From Microlunatus sp. Gsoil 973 (GTDB taxonomy: Bacteria; Actinomycetota; Actinomycetes; Propionibacteriales; Propionibacteriaceae), in the NCBI RefSeq assembly GCF_009707365.1, contig NZ_CP046122.1, positions 1,488,001 to 1,552,000 of the forward strand: 64,000 nucleotides of DNA, read 5' to 3'. Positions 1-8,581 of this stretch are shown here, one piece after another (the stretch's first letter is position 1; every line of letters begins with the position of its first letter). The notes beneath the pieces were generated by a model. That model worked only from the letters and a program-made list of their open reading frames with translations, was not told where the DNA came from and searched no databases. Both the position numbers and the translations under genes were made by a program.

Positions 1-1
1 A

Positions 2-352
2 ATCGCACGCTTTCCTCAGGTCGTCATCGACTGCCCCGATCCGACCGCACTCGCGACGTTCTACGGAGCGATCTTGGACTGGCCCGTCAAGACTGACGGC
101 GATTGGGCTGAGATCCGGGCCGACTACGGGGATTCGATCGGATTCCAGAAGGTCGACGGATTCGTTCCACCCGACTGGCCTTCACAGACCGCGCCCCAAC
201 AGATGCATATCGACGTCTCCGTCGACGATCTGGACGACGCCGAACGGGCCGTGATCAATCTCGGTGCGGTCAAACATCCGCACCAGCCAGGGACGACATT
301 CCGCGTCTTCCTGGATCCGGCCGGTCATCCCTTCTGCCTGTGCGTGGACTGA
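2..352 (+). CDS. VOC/glyoxalase-like protein, 5' partial
   Basis: The reading frame is open from base 2 and ends at a TGA at 350-352, so the gene begins before the window; 116 residues are visible. The start looks like a VOC domain (VVIDCPDPTALATFYGAIL), and the C-terminal half reads HIDVSVDDLDDAERAV followed by FLDPAGHPFCL, the second beta-alpha-beta-beta-beta module of the Glyoxalase_6 type. VOC proteins fold into metal-binding or ligand-binding barrels, and the substrate here is unknown. A closely similar C-terminal signature recurs in the two-module protein at 32004-32990. Confidence 0.85.
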   Translation: MARFPQVVIDCPDPTALATFYGAILDWPVKTDGDWAEIRADYGDSIGFQKVDGFVPPDWPSQTAPQQMHIDVSVDDLDDAERAVINLGAVKHPHQPGTTFRVFLDPAGHPFCLCVD

Positions 353-368
353 CCAGGCGCTCCGCGGG

Positions 369-998
369 CTAATCCACAACGCGCATGGTGTTGCCGTTGA
401 TCACGATTGCCTGGCCGTCGCGCAAGGCGATGAACGGGATGTGATGCTCGATGTAGTAATCGGTGACCCTCGTCGCGCCGGCTGAACCGGCCCGGGTGCC
501 GTAGTGCGGGGAGATCGTGAACGGCACGATGCCCAGACCCGAGGTGAGCAACTCATCGGGATAGCCCGGCAACTGGACGAAGAGCTCATCCAGGAGCGGG
601 TATTCGGGTCCGAGCAGGCATCCTCCGGCGCTGTAACCGGCGTAGACGAGTGAGTCCTCGGAGAGCCGGTCGCGAATGATCTCATCCGCGCCGCTTTCAC
701 GGAACGCGGTGCGCAACACCAGAACGTTGCCGCCCAACACCCAGAGGCCGTCGAAACCTTCCAGGTCGGATCGGAGCCGGGACTGCTGACCGAAGTAGTC
801 CTGCAGATCGAGCTCGGCCGGTTCCAACCCGATCTCCCGCAACTCTGCCAGTTCACTCTCCACCCGTTCGCGATGCTTGGCGGGGTCATCCAGATATGCG
901 CCGTTGGCGATCACAGCGATGCGATTGCCAGCGGTGAAGAGCTTGATCAACTCCTCTGGCGCATTGCCCACGCGTTGTGATGACAGGTAGAGGCGCAT
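369..998 (-). CDS. Peptidase S51 (dipeptidase E-like)
   Basis: This 209-residue protein starts MRLYLSSQRVG, the usual beginning of S51 peptidases (dipeptidase E and cyanophycinase family). The nucleophile serine is Ser123 in AGYSAGG, preceded by the loop VLGGN (about 88-92) that lies near the active site. A histidine in SPHYGTR (about 165) fits the second catalytic position. The family hydrolyses small Asp-containing or otherwise unusual peptides in the cytoplasm. A longer in-frame extension upstream was rejected because it has non-coding composition. Two more S51 genes lie at 35152 and 59539. Confidence 0.88.
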   Translation of the reverse strand: MRLYLSSQRVGNAPEELIKLFTAGNRIAVIANGAYLDDPAKHRERVESELAELREIGLEPAELDLQDYFGQQSRLRSDLEGFDGLWVLGGNVLVLRTAFRESGADEIIRDRLSEDSLVYAGYSAGGCLLGPEYPLLDELFVQLPGYPDELLTSGLGIVPFTISPHYGTRAGSAGATRVTDYYIEHHIPFIALRDGQAIVINGNTMRVVD

Positions 999-1172
999 CG
1001 TCGACCCTTCGATTCCCGGCGTGGTCCCCACGCAATCTGCGTGTTTGGAGCTGTCGAAATCCTCATGCGCTGTTCGACGTGGTGACAATAGCGGGACGAT
1101 CCCGCGTCGCGGCGACCGGGAGGTGGCCTCCCTGCCGCGATCAAGAAAGCGACCTTCCAGAAGGGTTTCATC

Positions 1173-1736
1173 ATGACGGTGGTCTTCAGTCACCTGTCCG
1201 CATCTGTCGACGGGTACGTCTCCGGCCGCGGTGCCCGGGCCGGCCTCGGTCTCGGCGACGGGTTCCGCATATTCGACTGGCTCTCCGACAGTGACGCACC
1301 GAACCGGGCGGTGGCCGAGTACGACGCCATCCGGACCGGTGCCGTGGTGTCGGGCCGCAACACCTACGAACATGCCGACCGCTGGGGCGGTGGCAGCATG
1401 AAACCCGGGGCGTCGCTGTTCGTCGTCAGCCGCGACCCGATCCCCGACGCCGCCCCCGGTCAGACCATCGTGACCGACGGACTGGGATCGGCGATCGAGC
1501 AAGCTACCGTCGTTGCCTCCCGATCCGGCAAGGACGTCAAGCTCGCCGCGGGCTCGACGACAACCGAGGCACTGAAGCTTGGTCTGGTGGACGAGATCCT
1601 GATCAGTCAGGTACCGGTGCTGCTTGGCGGCGGAATCCCGTTCTTCCGGGAGCTGCCCGCAGCGGTGGAACTCCAGTGCACTTCGGTTGCCGTGAACCAG
1701 GGCGTGACCCACCTGACCTATCGGGTCATCAAGTGA
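1173..1736 (+). CDS. RibD C-terminal / dihydrofolate-reductase-like protein
   Basis: This 187-residue protein opens with MTVVFSHLSASVDGYVSG, the signature start of the RibD-C/YyaP group that shares the dihydrofolate reductase fold. The VVSGRNTYEHADRW stretch and the late LISQVPVLLGGGIPFF stretch are the other conserved blocks of the group, linked to NADPH binding. Family members are cytoplasmic NADPH-dependent reductases, usually of unknown substrate. The start ATG follows an AGAAGG ribosome site. It is divergent from the S51 gene (174-bp gap) and convergent with the DinB gene. Confidence 0.86.
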   Translation: MTVVFSHLSASVDGYVSGRGARAGLGLGDGFRIFDWLSDSDAPNRAVAEYDAIRTGAVVSGRNTYEHADRWGGGSMKPGASLFVVSRDPIPDAAPGQTIVTDGLGSAIEQATVVASRSGKDVKLAAGSTTTEALKLGLVDEILISQVPVLLGGGIPFFRELPAAVELQCTSVAVNQGVTHLTYRVIK

Positions 1737-1760
1737 CCGGACGGGCTCGGGGTACCGGCG

Positions 1761-1784
1761 CCGGATGGTGACTTTCCCATCCGG
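1761..1784. terminator. Hairpin between convergent genes
   Basis: An 8-bp perfect stem, CCGGATGG (1761-1768) and CCATCCGG (1777-1784), encloses an 8-base loop. It sits in the 79-bp gap between the stops of two convergent genes, so it could end transcription from both sides. There is no clear U-tract, so the terminator role is inferred from position. Confidence 0.5.
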
Positions 1785-1815
1785 GCCAGGTGAGGTCACT
1801 GGTCGAGTCTGCTGG

Positions 1816-2862
1816 TCAGAACAGCGGGAGCGCGTTTTGCAGCCGACTGCCCGCGATGTTGGTCAGACGGAACGACACCATGATCAGCAAGACCGGCCGG
1901 CCAGCCGTCCGAACACCACTGGCCATGATCAACTCTCGGCAGCGGCGCCGCAGCTCGTCCGGATCACGGGTTGCCGCCGGCAGGCCGAGATCGATGCTCC
2001 AATGATTACGGTCGGCGTAGGTGATCTGCAGGTTGATGTGATGGGTGAGAGCCTGTCCATCGTGGGCTGCGGCGAGGCGCTGCACCGCGAGGTCGATCAC
2101 GCCGTCGGCGTGCGCCTGGATGTCCGGCCAGCGATTCGACGGCCGCATAGCGGTTCGGGACGCCGATACGGTACGCCGCGGGCCGATTTGGCGAACCGTC
2201 GCGTCGTCGGTCGCGTCCCGGATGGACAGCAATCGGCGCGCCATCGTCGTCCCGACGACTGTCCGTAGCCGAGCCTCGTCGAAGTCGGCCAGTTCCGAGA
2301 CTCGGGTGACGCCCGCATCGGCGAGCCGCGATGCGGTCGTCGGACCGACACCCCACAGCTCGTCGATGGTCAATCCTGCCCGGAGATGAACCTCCTCCGC
2401 CTCGGTGATCACCAACAGACCGTCGGGTTTCGCCCGGCGCGAGGCGAGCTTGGCCAGCAGCTTGGTCCGTGCCACACCCACCGTGACGGGTAGGCCGAGT
2501 TCATCCCGGGCAGCGCGGCGGATGGCCGTCGCTGACGCAACGGGGTCGGTGTCACCGACGTCGATGAAGGCCTCTTCCATCGAACCCGGTTCGACCTGGG
2601 CGGCGTACCGCCAGAAAAGTGCCATCAACGCCTCACCCGCCGACTGGTAGTCCGCCCGAGGTGGGAGCACCACCAGCTCCGGACACAGTCTCAGAGCCTG
2701 CCGCAGTGGCATCGCGCCGTGCACTCCGCGACCCCGCGCCGGGTAGGTGGCCGACATGACGATGTGGGTTGCCACAGCGACCGGGCGCCCCACCAAGTCG
2801 GGCCGGTGCCGCAGTTCGACCGACGCGAAGAAGCAGTCCGCATCGGCGTGCAGGAGGCTCAT
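1816..2862 (-). CDS. dinB: DNA polymerase IV-like Y-family polymerase
   Basis: This 348-residue Y-family translesion polymerase carries HADADCFFASVE at residues 5-16, with metal ligand Asp7 and steric-gate Phe12. It continues with the SATYPARGRGVHGAMPL finger region and the helix-hairpin-helix thumb near LWGVGPTTASRLADAGV. The second acidic motif reads SMEEAF (94-99), where Pol IV normally has S-x-D-E-A; the aspartate is replaced by Glu96 while Glu97 is kept. The little-finger domain follows, with no obvious C-terminal beta-clamp tail that I can name. A strong CAGGAGGC site precedes the ATG. It is divergent from the kinase at 3061. Confidence 0.93.
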   Translation of the reverse strand: MSLLHADADCFFASVELRHRPDLVGRPVAVATHIVMSATYPARGRGVHGAMPLRQALRLCPELVVLPPRADYQSAGEALMALFWRYAAQVEPGSMEEAFIDVGDTDPVASATAIRRAARDELGLPVTVGVARTKLLAKLASRRAKPDGLLVITEAEEVHLRAGLTIDELWGVGPTTASRLADAGVTRVSELADFDEARLRTVVGTTMARRLLSIRDATDDATVRQIGPRRTVSASRTAMRPSNRWPDIQAHADGVIDLAVQRLAAAHDGQALTHHINLQITYADRNHWSIDLGLPAATRDPDELRRRCRELIMASGVRTAGRPVLLIMVSFRLTNIAGSRLQNALPLF

Positions 2863-3060
2863 GCCCCAAGCGTGCCGAGGACCTCAGACAACAGCTCATC
2901 GGCACTTGACCTTCCCGGGACTGGACGGTGGGAGGTAGCTCTATCCCCAGCCGTCATCGGACCCGATCGACCACAACGGAGTCGTTAAGTTGCAGTACCG
3001 CTCGGCAGAAGCCGGCCTACCGGATGCCGCGGTGACGACCCGGGCGCCGATACTTGCTGG

Positions 3061-4014
3061 GTGCGCACAGAGCTCAGCTATGACGACGTCGCGGCATTCC
3101 TGGCCGACCGACACGAGAACCCCAGTGACCTGGAGCCGCTGACGGGCGGATTCTGGTCCTCGGCGTGGGCCTACCGGGCGGACGGGGACGAGCTGGTCAT
3201 CCGCTTCGGTCAGGAAAGGACCTGGTACGAGGCCGACCAGATGGCGATGGAATTCACCCAACCCGACCTGCCGGTGCCGGAGGTCAAGGAGATCGGCACC
3301 ACACCGCCGGGACTCGCCTACGCCATCTCCACACGCCGGCACGGCAGCTTCCTCGAAGACGCTCCGGTGGAGAACGCCGATGCCACCGCCGACACACTGA
3401 CGCGGCTGCTCGTCGCACTCTTCCGCACGCCGGCGCCCGACGATGCCCCGGTGATGTGGCACCCCGCAGGCGAGCCCATCGGCAGCTGGCGGGAGTTCGT
3501 CCTGGCCGGCCTGGTCGACCAGCCCGGCACACCGGCGCACGGATGGAGTTCGGCGCTGGCAGCCGATCGAAGGTTGGCCGCCCTCTCCGCAGCCGTCACC
3601 GAACGCATCCACACCCTCGTCGACGCGTGCCCCGAACGCCGCGACCTGATCCACGGCGATCTGCTCCACGGCAACGTGCTGATCAGCGAAGACAGCCGGC
3701 GTGTCGAAGCCGTGCTGTCCTGGAAGTGTTCCGTACGCGGCGACTTCCTGTTCGATGCGGCCTGGTGCCACTTCTGGGCACCGTTCCACCCAGGAATCGC
3801 CGCCGCTCTCCCCAAGCTCCGGTTGCTCAAGGAGCACTCTGTTCGAGCCGACCCGGGCGCCACCGTCGACGCCGCCGCTCGCCAACACTGCTATGAGCTC
3901 CAGATCGGCTTCACCCATCTCGGCTGGAACATCTGGACCGGAAACCAGGACGCCCTGACCGCGACTGCGGACCGCTTGGCGGAGGTTCTCGATCGCGGCC
4001 CTGCCGAAGCCTGA
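3061..4014 (+). CDS. APH-family phosphotransferase (kinase-like)
   Basis: This 317-residue protein has the aminoglycoside phosphotransferase/choline kinase fold. The catalytic loop is DLIHGDLLHGNVL, with Asp200 and Asn205. At the position of the magnesium-binding DFG-type aspartate the sequence reads VLSWKCSVRGDFLFD, so Ser220 stands where most APH proteins have Asp. I believe the SWKCS form recurs in close relatives but cannot check. The substrate is unknown, and resistance to any drug is not shown. It uses a GTG start, and translation from it preserves the N-lobe. Confidence 0.85.
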   Translation: MRTELSYDDVAAFLADRHENPSDLEPLTGGFWSSAWAYRADGDELVIRFGQERTWYEADQMAMEFTQPDLPVPEVKEIGTTPPGLAYAISTRRHGSFLEDAPVENADATADTLTRLLVALFRTPAPDDAPVMWHPAGEPIGSWREFVLAGLVDQPGTPAHGWSSALAADRRLAALSAAVTERIHTLVDACPERRDLIHGDLLHGNVLISEDSRRVEAVLSWKCSVRGDFLFDAAWCHFWAPFHPGIAAALPKLRLLKEHSVRADPGATVDAAARQHCYELQIGFTHLGWNIWTGNQDALTATADRLAEVLDRGPAEA

Positions 4015-4038
4015 CCACTGAAGATCCGAGCGGAGCAG

Positions 4039-4560
4039 CTAGCGCGGATCTGCCGGCTCGTCGGCGCTCATTGTGGCCCACGCGTCACGGGTCAACCGAT
4101 ACTGCCTAAAGGACGACCCGCCGTAGATCACCTCGCCGTCGGGAACAAACCCGAATCGAGCGACGGCGCGGGTCGGGCTTCTGGTGAACGGCAAGGCGAT
4201 GATCACCTCATCAAGACCGAGCTCCTCGAAACCCGTGCGCAGCGCTGCCCGCGTGATGTCGGCGCCACGGCCCCAATGCTCCGGCAGAAGCACGAGGGCG
4301 AAGTCGGCACCGTTCGCCTCGTGCTGGAAGCCGCCCCAGCCGGCGAACTCGCCGTCCACCAGGATGCCCCAAGGGCCGTAGCCGTGAAGTTCCCACTGCC
4401 CGTCCTTCTCCTGCACCCACTTTGCGGCCGACGTCTCAGTGGCCGTTGCTGCCAAGGGCATATGCCGTGCATTCCGTGGCTCGTTGAGCAGCGTCAGTAC
4501 GGCCGACAACGGCACCTCAGTCAGCCGGACGAACTCGACTCGTGGCGGCGGCAAGATCAC
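4039..4560 (-). CDS. GNAT N-acetyltransferase
   Basis: A GNAT fold of about 173 residues. The conserved middle reads ILVDGEFAGWGGFQ, followed by LVLLPEHWGRGADITRAAL, the acetyl-CoA-binding motif A with a degenerate R/Q-x-x-G-x-G/A. The end ARFGFVPDGEV is the usual terminal beta-bulge. The GTG at 4560 is preferred because an upstream ATG at 4629 would run back into the phosphoesterase gene; the true start is uncertain. It lies 40 bp downstream of that gene on the same strand, so the two may be co-transcribed. Confidence 0.8.
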   Translation of the reverse strand: MILPPPRVEFVRLTEVPLSAVLTLLNEPRNARHMPLAATATETSAAKWVQEKDGQWELHGYGPWGILVDGEFAGWGGFQHEANGADFALVLLPEHWGRGADITRAALRTGFEELGLDEVIIALPFTRSPTRAVARFGFVPDGEVIYGGSSFRQYRLTRDAWATMSADEPADPR

Positions 4561-4600
4561 TTCCGATCGGCGTGAGGTGTACGCGATGCTGCGGTCGATG

Positions 4601-6112
4601 CTATCGACGAAGCCCGGTCTCCGGATCAAGATAGAGGCGGTGCCCGGTGCGATGGTCGAAGTTGAAGAGGTTGTTCAGCGAGCCCGCCTTTTCGTCGAAG
4701 GATGCGTTCCCGATGCGGCCCGCGCCGCAGTTGTCTTCGATGAACCGCAGTATCGAAGTCTGATCCGTGACGCTGTGATCAACGAAGTTGGACTTCGCAT
4801 ACGGCGAGACAACAAGCAGTGGCAGCCGAGGGCCGTACCCACAGCGATCCTGGTAGCCTCCCGAGACTCTGGCCGGCGTGTGGCCGCACGAGTTGTCGGC
4901 GGTCAAGCCGTCCTCCTTCGGATCCATCGACTGGTTGACGATCGGTCCCATCTGGTGGTCGTACCAGCCGTCGCTGTCGTCGTAGGCGATGATCACCGCC
5001 ATGTGCTTCCAGTACTTCGTGCTCTGCAGCCGGTTGATCGTCTCGACCACGAAGTGCTGCTCATCGAGCGGGGTGGAATAACCGGCGTGCCCGTCCTGAT
5101 AGGCGGGTGCTTTCAGGAAGCTCACCGCAGGCATCGAACGAGCGTCGACCGCGGCCCAGAAGTCCGTCAGGTCGTACTGGTGATTGGCCTGCCCGTCGTG
5201 CCCGATCTCCCTCGTGCTCGCCGGAGGCGTGTGGGCGAGATTGGCGGTGCTGGTGTAGTACTGGAACGGCTCGTGGTGGGGGATGTAGTCCTTGCTGGTG
5301 ATCCCGCCGACGTTGGTGTGGGTCACAGTACAGTCGGCAAACCCGCCCTCGAACCATCCCCAACTGACACCCTTCGCGTTGAGCAGATCTCCGATATTGC
5401 GGTTGGCCGGATCATTGGATGCGCTCGTGTCCCGGGTGTCGCAGATGTCTCCGGTAGGTTGCGGGTCGCCGACCATGGTCGCATTCGGCGTCACCACTGG
5501 ACTCGTCATGGTGAAGCCGTGGGTCTGGCCCGTGACCAGGTTGATGGCGCCCGGGGTCGACGGTCCGAACGTCGAGCCGTAGAAGTTGTCACTCATCGCG
5601 AACCGCTGGGCGTAGTTCCACATCGCGGTTACCGTGTTGCCGTCGTAGTAACCCATGACGAGCCCCTTGCCCTTGTTGTAGCTGGGGCAGTCCTGGGGCG
5701 CCCGGCCAACAGACTCGACGAACTTGTCCATCAGCCCGGAGTCGAACGCCATCTGCTCGCGCTGGTAGTTGTGGTCCTGGTCGCAGGTTTCCGCCTGGTC
5801 GCGACCCAACCGGAACGGCTGCACCGAATTGGGGTTGTTGGGATCCAACAGGCTGGTGTCGAGCCCGTTCACCGTCGGCGTGTCGCCGGCGGCGATGAAG
5901 GCGGGCTCGCCATCAGGATTGGCCGCGACGGGATACGTCGCGAAGTAGTGATCGAACGAGACGTTCTCCTGGAAGATGATCACCACGTTCTTGATGGGCG
6001 TGGTCGTCTTGGATTCGTCGAAGGCCGATGCCGGCGCGCTGATCCCCGCCAATGCCAGAGCAGCAATTCCTGCCGCCGCCAATACTGCCTTGCCGATGCG
6101 TCTGCCGCCCAT
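4601..6112 (-). CDS. Secreted phospholipase C / acid phosphatase-type phosphoesterase
   Basis: This 503-residue phosphoesterase-family enzyme (bacterial phospholipase C and AcpA acid phosphatase group) has a signal peptide: two arginines, a hydrophobic core at about 9-23, and an ASA cleavage site near residue 30. The hallmark NVVIIFQENVSFDHYFATYP (about 42-61) starts the mature domain and carries the metal/nucleophile region. Later blocks AVIIAYDDSDGWYDH and PLLVVSPYAKSNFVDH are also typical. It should hydrolyse phosphate esters or phospholipids outside the cell and may serve phosphate acquisition; no Pho box was identified. A GGGGGACC site precedes the ATG. Confidence 0.92.
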   Translation of the reverse strand: MGGRRIGKAVLAAAGIAALALAGISAPASAFDESKTTTPIKNVVIIFQENVSFDHYFATYPVAANPDGEPAFIAAGDTPTVNGLDTSLLDPNNPNSVQPFRLGRDQAETCDQDHNYQREQMAFDSGLMDKFVESVGRAPQDCPSYNKGKGLVMGYYDGNTVTAMWNYAQRFAMSDNFYGSTFGPSTPGAINLVTGQTHGFTMTSPVVTPNATMVGDPQPTGDICDTRDTSASNDPANRNIGDLLNAKGVSWGWFEGGFADCTVTHTNVGGITSKDYIPHHEPFQYYTSTANLAHTPPASTREIGHDGQANHQYDLTDFWAAVDARSMPAVSFLKAPAYQDGHAGYSTPLDEQHFVVETINRLQSTKYWKHMAVIIAYDDSDGWYDHQMGPIVNQSMDPKEDGLTADNSCGHTPARVSGGYQDRCGYGPRLPLLVVSPYAKSNFVDHSVTDQTSILRFIEDNCGAGRIGNASFDEKAGSLNNLFNFDHRTGHRLYLDPETGLRR

Positions 6113-6348
6113 GAGGTCCCCCTTTTCGACTGACCGCAGGGGGTTCGGATTTGTGTACGCCGTCCCCCGATTGTCGGTCTCGTTGATTTCGGCGACGGGT
6201 CGGGGAATCGGTCGTGACGCCGCGATGGATTGGCCGGCGCGTCGAATTCAATAACCGTATTCTGGTGGACCTGCAATTGGAAGACTCCGGGGTTCACCTC
6301 TGTCGGATTCCCGTGGCGCGTTGGGCGAGCCGGGCGCTGGATCTACGC

Positions 6349-6956
6349 CTACCCGCCCGCCGTCATGCTTCCCCGCGCCGGCACGCCCTCAGCCACGGCG
6401 TATCGGGCCAGGACCGCGCCGGCTGGGAACGACTGCGGAGGCTCCAGCAGGCGCAGATTTGTCGGGGTGGTGCCATCACCGAAGAGCTTCTGTCCCTGTC
6501 CGAGCAGGACTGGATAGAACCACAGGTTGAACCGGTCGACCAGTCGCAGCCGGAGCAGCTCCTGGATCAGCACCGAACTCCCCCAGGTGTGCACAGCGCG
6601 ATGCTTCTCCCGTACGGCGGACACCTCGCCGACGTCGCGCAGATGGGTGGTGCCGATCCAGGACATTTCGGGTTCGCCGCGGGAGACGACGTACTTGGGG
6701 ACGCTGTTGAACACCTCGCCGATTTCGTCGGTCGCCGAGGGCCAGGCCTTGCGGAAGATGTCGTAGGTCCTTCTACCAAGCAGCAGCGCGTCGGATTCCT
6801 TGACGTCGGCCTTGACCTGCCGCTCCGACTGCTCATCCCAGAACGCCGCCTGCCAGCCGCCGTACTCGAATTGGCCGGTGCCGTCCTCGTCCGGTCCGCC
6901 GTTCGCCTCGATGACGCCATCCACGTGCAGTACATGTTGACGTGAATTTCGCCCAC
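6349..6956 (-). pseudogene. RibD-C/DHFR-like gene with a frameshift near its start
   Basis: A strong GAGGAGGA ribosome site precedes a GTG at 6956, which starts GEIHVNMYCT, the expected first strand of the DHFR-like fold. The next expected block, DGVIEANGGPDEDG, is one frame away. One missing base at about 6921-6927, where the DNA reads tgc acg tg gat ggc, explains the shift. From there the frame is intact through LLLGRRTYDIFRKAWP and LWFYPVLLGQGQKLF to the stop at 6349. The rest of the protein looks functional, so a sequencing indel is as likely as a recent mutation. Confidence 0.8.
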
Positions 6957-7065
6957 GATTCCTCCTCTGGTTCGACTTGATGTTGACAGTGCGTCGGGTG
7001 GCAGCCGCTGTCTTCGACACCGCGCGACCAGAAATGCGTGGCATCGGGCGGAAGTGCCGGGGCGG

Positions 7066-7803
7066 TCACTTCTGCCAGACTGAGATGTGGCTGCGGCTTT
7101 CGCCGGTGAAAGGCGTCGTGTTCCAGTCGGCGTACCTGTTGCGCATGGTCAATCCGGCGAGTTCGGCCATCAGGTCGAGTTCGGATGGCCACACGTACCG
7201 ATGCGGTGAGGCGAACGATCGCAGTTGCCCGTCGATCGTCCAGTAATGGTGCGATACGGCGATCTGAGCGCCGACGTCGTACACCTCGTAACCAAGATGG
7301 TCCGGGGTCGCAGTGAACACAGTCGTCGTTTCACCGGGTGGGAGCCGGCGCAACTGTGGCACATAGTTCTCCACGACGAAGTGGCCGCCTGCGCCGAGGT
7401 GGGCGGCGGCGTTACCGAAGGCCGCCACCTGCTCCGGCTGTGTCGTCAGGTTGGTGATGGTGTTGCGGGCAAGAACGACCAGACCGAACTCGCCGTCGAG
7501 CCGGGCAGTCGCGAAGTCCCCGATCACCACCTCGATGTCGCGGCCCGCGGCACGTTCGCCGATACGCGCGGCCATCGCCGGTGACAGTTCGATGCCGGCC
7601 ACCTGGAGCCCGCGTTCGGCCAGCGGCACCGCCAAACGGCCGGTGCCGACACCGAACTCGAGCACCGGGGAGGTACCGGCCAGGTCGGCCAGGAAGTTTA
7701 CGGCCGGGTTGAGAACAAGCGGATCGAACAGTTCGGGCCACAACAACTCGTACCGCTCGGCAACCCAGTCATCGAAGCGTGTGTCCGCCATGAGCAGCAC
7801 CAT
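7066..7803 (-). CDS. Class I SAM-dependent methyltransferase
   Basis: A methyltransferase of about 245 residues with the glycine-rich SAM motif I LEFGVGTGRLAVPLA (about 49-63), the acidic motif II AGIELSP, and motif III VIGDFATARLDGEFGLVV. A later stretch (VFTATPDHLGYEVYDVGAQ) is the beta-rich insertion seen in small actinobacterial methyltransferases of unknown substrate. Two in-frame ATGs, 7803 and 7791, are possible; 7803 follows a GGGGCAG stretch. It is divergent from the ICMT-like gene at 7919. Confidence 0.87.
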   Translation of the reverse strand: MVLLMADTRFDDWVAERYELLWPELFDPLVLNPAVNFLADLAGTSPVLEFGVGTGRLAVPLAERGLQVAGIELSPAMAARIGERAAGRDIEVVIGDFATARLDGEFGLVVLARNTITNLTTQPEQVAAFGNAAAHLGAGGHFVVENYVPQLRRLPPGETTTVFTATPDHLGYEVYDVGAQIAVSHHYWTIDGQLRSFASPHRYVWPSELDLMAELAGLTMRNRYADWNTTPFTGESRSHISVWQK

Positions 7804-7918
7804 GCTGCCCCAGTGGCCGTCGATCAAGGGGTTTCTGTTACTCAACGTGGTGTCTCGGGGCCGCGCGTAAGGAAGCCGCGGCAATGCGGCACCGGCAGGA
7901 TGGTGGGAGGCTCTACTC

Positions 7919-8503
7919 GTGACAGAACCGTTCTTCGCGGCTTCTGGCGTTGCCGGTGCCGTACTGGCTGTGAGCGTTGCACTTTTCGCGATCGGGGAGC
8001 TCCAGCAGGCCGTACGGACCCGTGGCGGTGCCTCCCGCTCGAGGTTCGGCGACGAGGCAGCTTTCCGAGCGATCTTCTTCGCCGGAATCCTGGTCCTTCC
8101 CTCCTGCCTACGATTCCTCCCGCAAGCAGACATCGGTGGTGCCGCGATCTTCGTCATCGGCGCTGTGGTCGGTTGGCTGGGGCTGCTGCTGAGGTGGTGG
8201 GCGTTCGTCGCCCTGGGTCGCTACTTCACAACGGTGGTACAGGTCTCCGCTGATCAGCCGATCATCGATCGGGGCCCGTACCGGTTCGTCAGGCACCCCG
8301 GATACAGCGGGCTCATCGTCGCCTTCTTGGGATGTGGTCTGATGCTCGGCAATTGGGCCGCGGCCGTGATCTCGGCTGCCTTGATCGCGGCCGGGCTCAT
8401 CGTTCGGCTGCTGCGTGAGGAGCGCGCACTCGTCGCAATGCGCGGTTCGGCCTATCGTGACTACGCCAAGGGCCGCGCACGACTGCTGCCATTCATCTGG
8501 TAA
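7919..8503 (+). CDS. Isoprenylcysteine carboxyl methyltransferase (ICMT)-family membrane protein
   Basis: This 194-residue protein has four or five hydrophobic segments. The conserved C-terminal catalytic block reads DRGPYRFVRHPGYSGL, then a hydrophobic hairpin and REERALVAMRGSAYRDYAKG. This is the SAM- and substrate-binding region shared by ICMT, phospholipid methyltransferase and similar bacterial enzymes. The substrate cannot be read from sequence, as bacteria lack prenylated CaaX proteins. It uses a GTG start and is convergent with the kinase at 8572. Confidence 0.85.
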   Translation: MTEPFFAASGVAGAVLAVSVALFAIGELQQAVRTRGGASRSRFGDEAAFRAIFFAGILVLPSCLRFLPQADIGGAAIFVIGAVVGWLGLLLRWWAFVALGRYFTTVVQVSADQPIIDRGPYRFVRHPGYSGLIVAFLGCGLMLGNWAAAVISAALIAAGLIVRLLREERALVAMRGSAYRDYAKGRARLLPFIW

Positions 8504-8549
8504 GAGACGACGCCTTCACCCGCAGCGGCACTAGGCAGAACGCACACGC

Positions 8550-8581
8550 GACTCGAGGTCCGCGATGCCGGTCATCGAGTC
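8550..8581. terminator. Possible terminator hairpin between convergent genes
   Basis: GACTCGA (8550-8556) pairs with TCGAGTC (8575-8581) across the gap between the ICMT-like gene and the convergent kinase; a short inner CGATG/CATCG stem lies inside. The right arm overlaps the last codons of the minus-strand gene. No T-run is present, so this is tentative. Confidence 0.3.

Noticed and set aside
4022-4051. AGATCCG/CGGATCT hairpin at the end of the kinase at 3061
   Set aside because: The 16-base loop and overlap with the GNAT stop make it weak; it was not listed as a terminator.
4439-6133. Long plus-strand open frame across the phosphoesterase gene
   Set aside because: It is antisense to a clearly functional secreted enzyme and has low-complexity Val/Arg-rich composition, as expected for a shadow in high-GC DNA.
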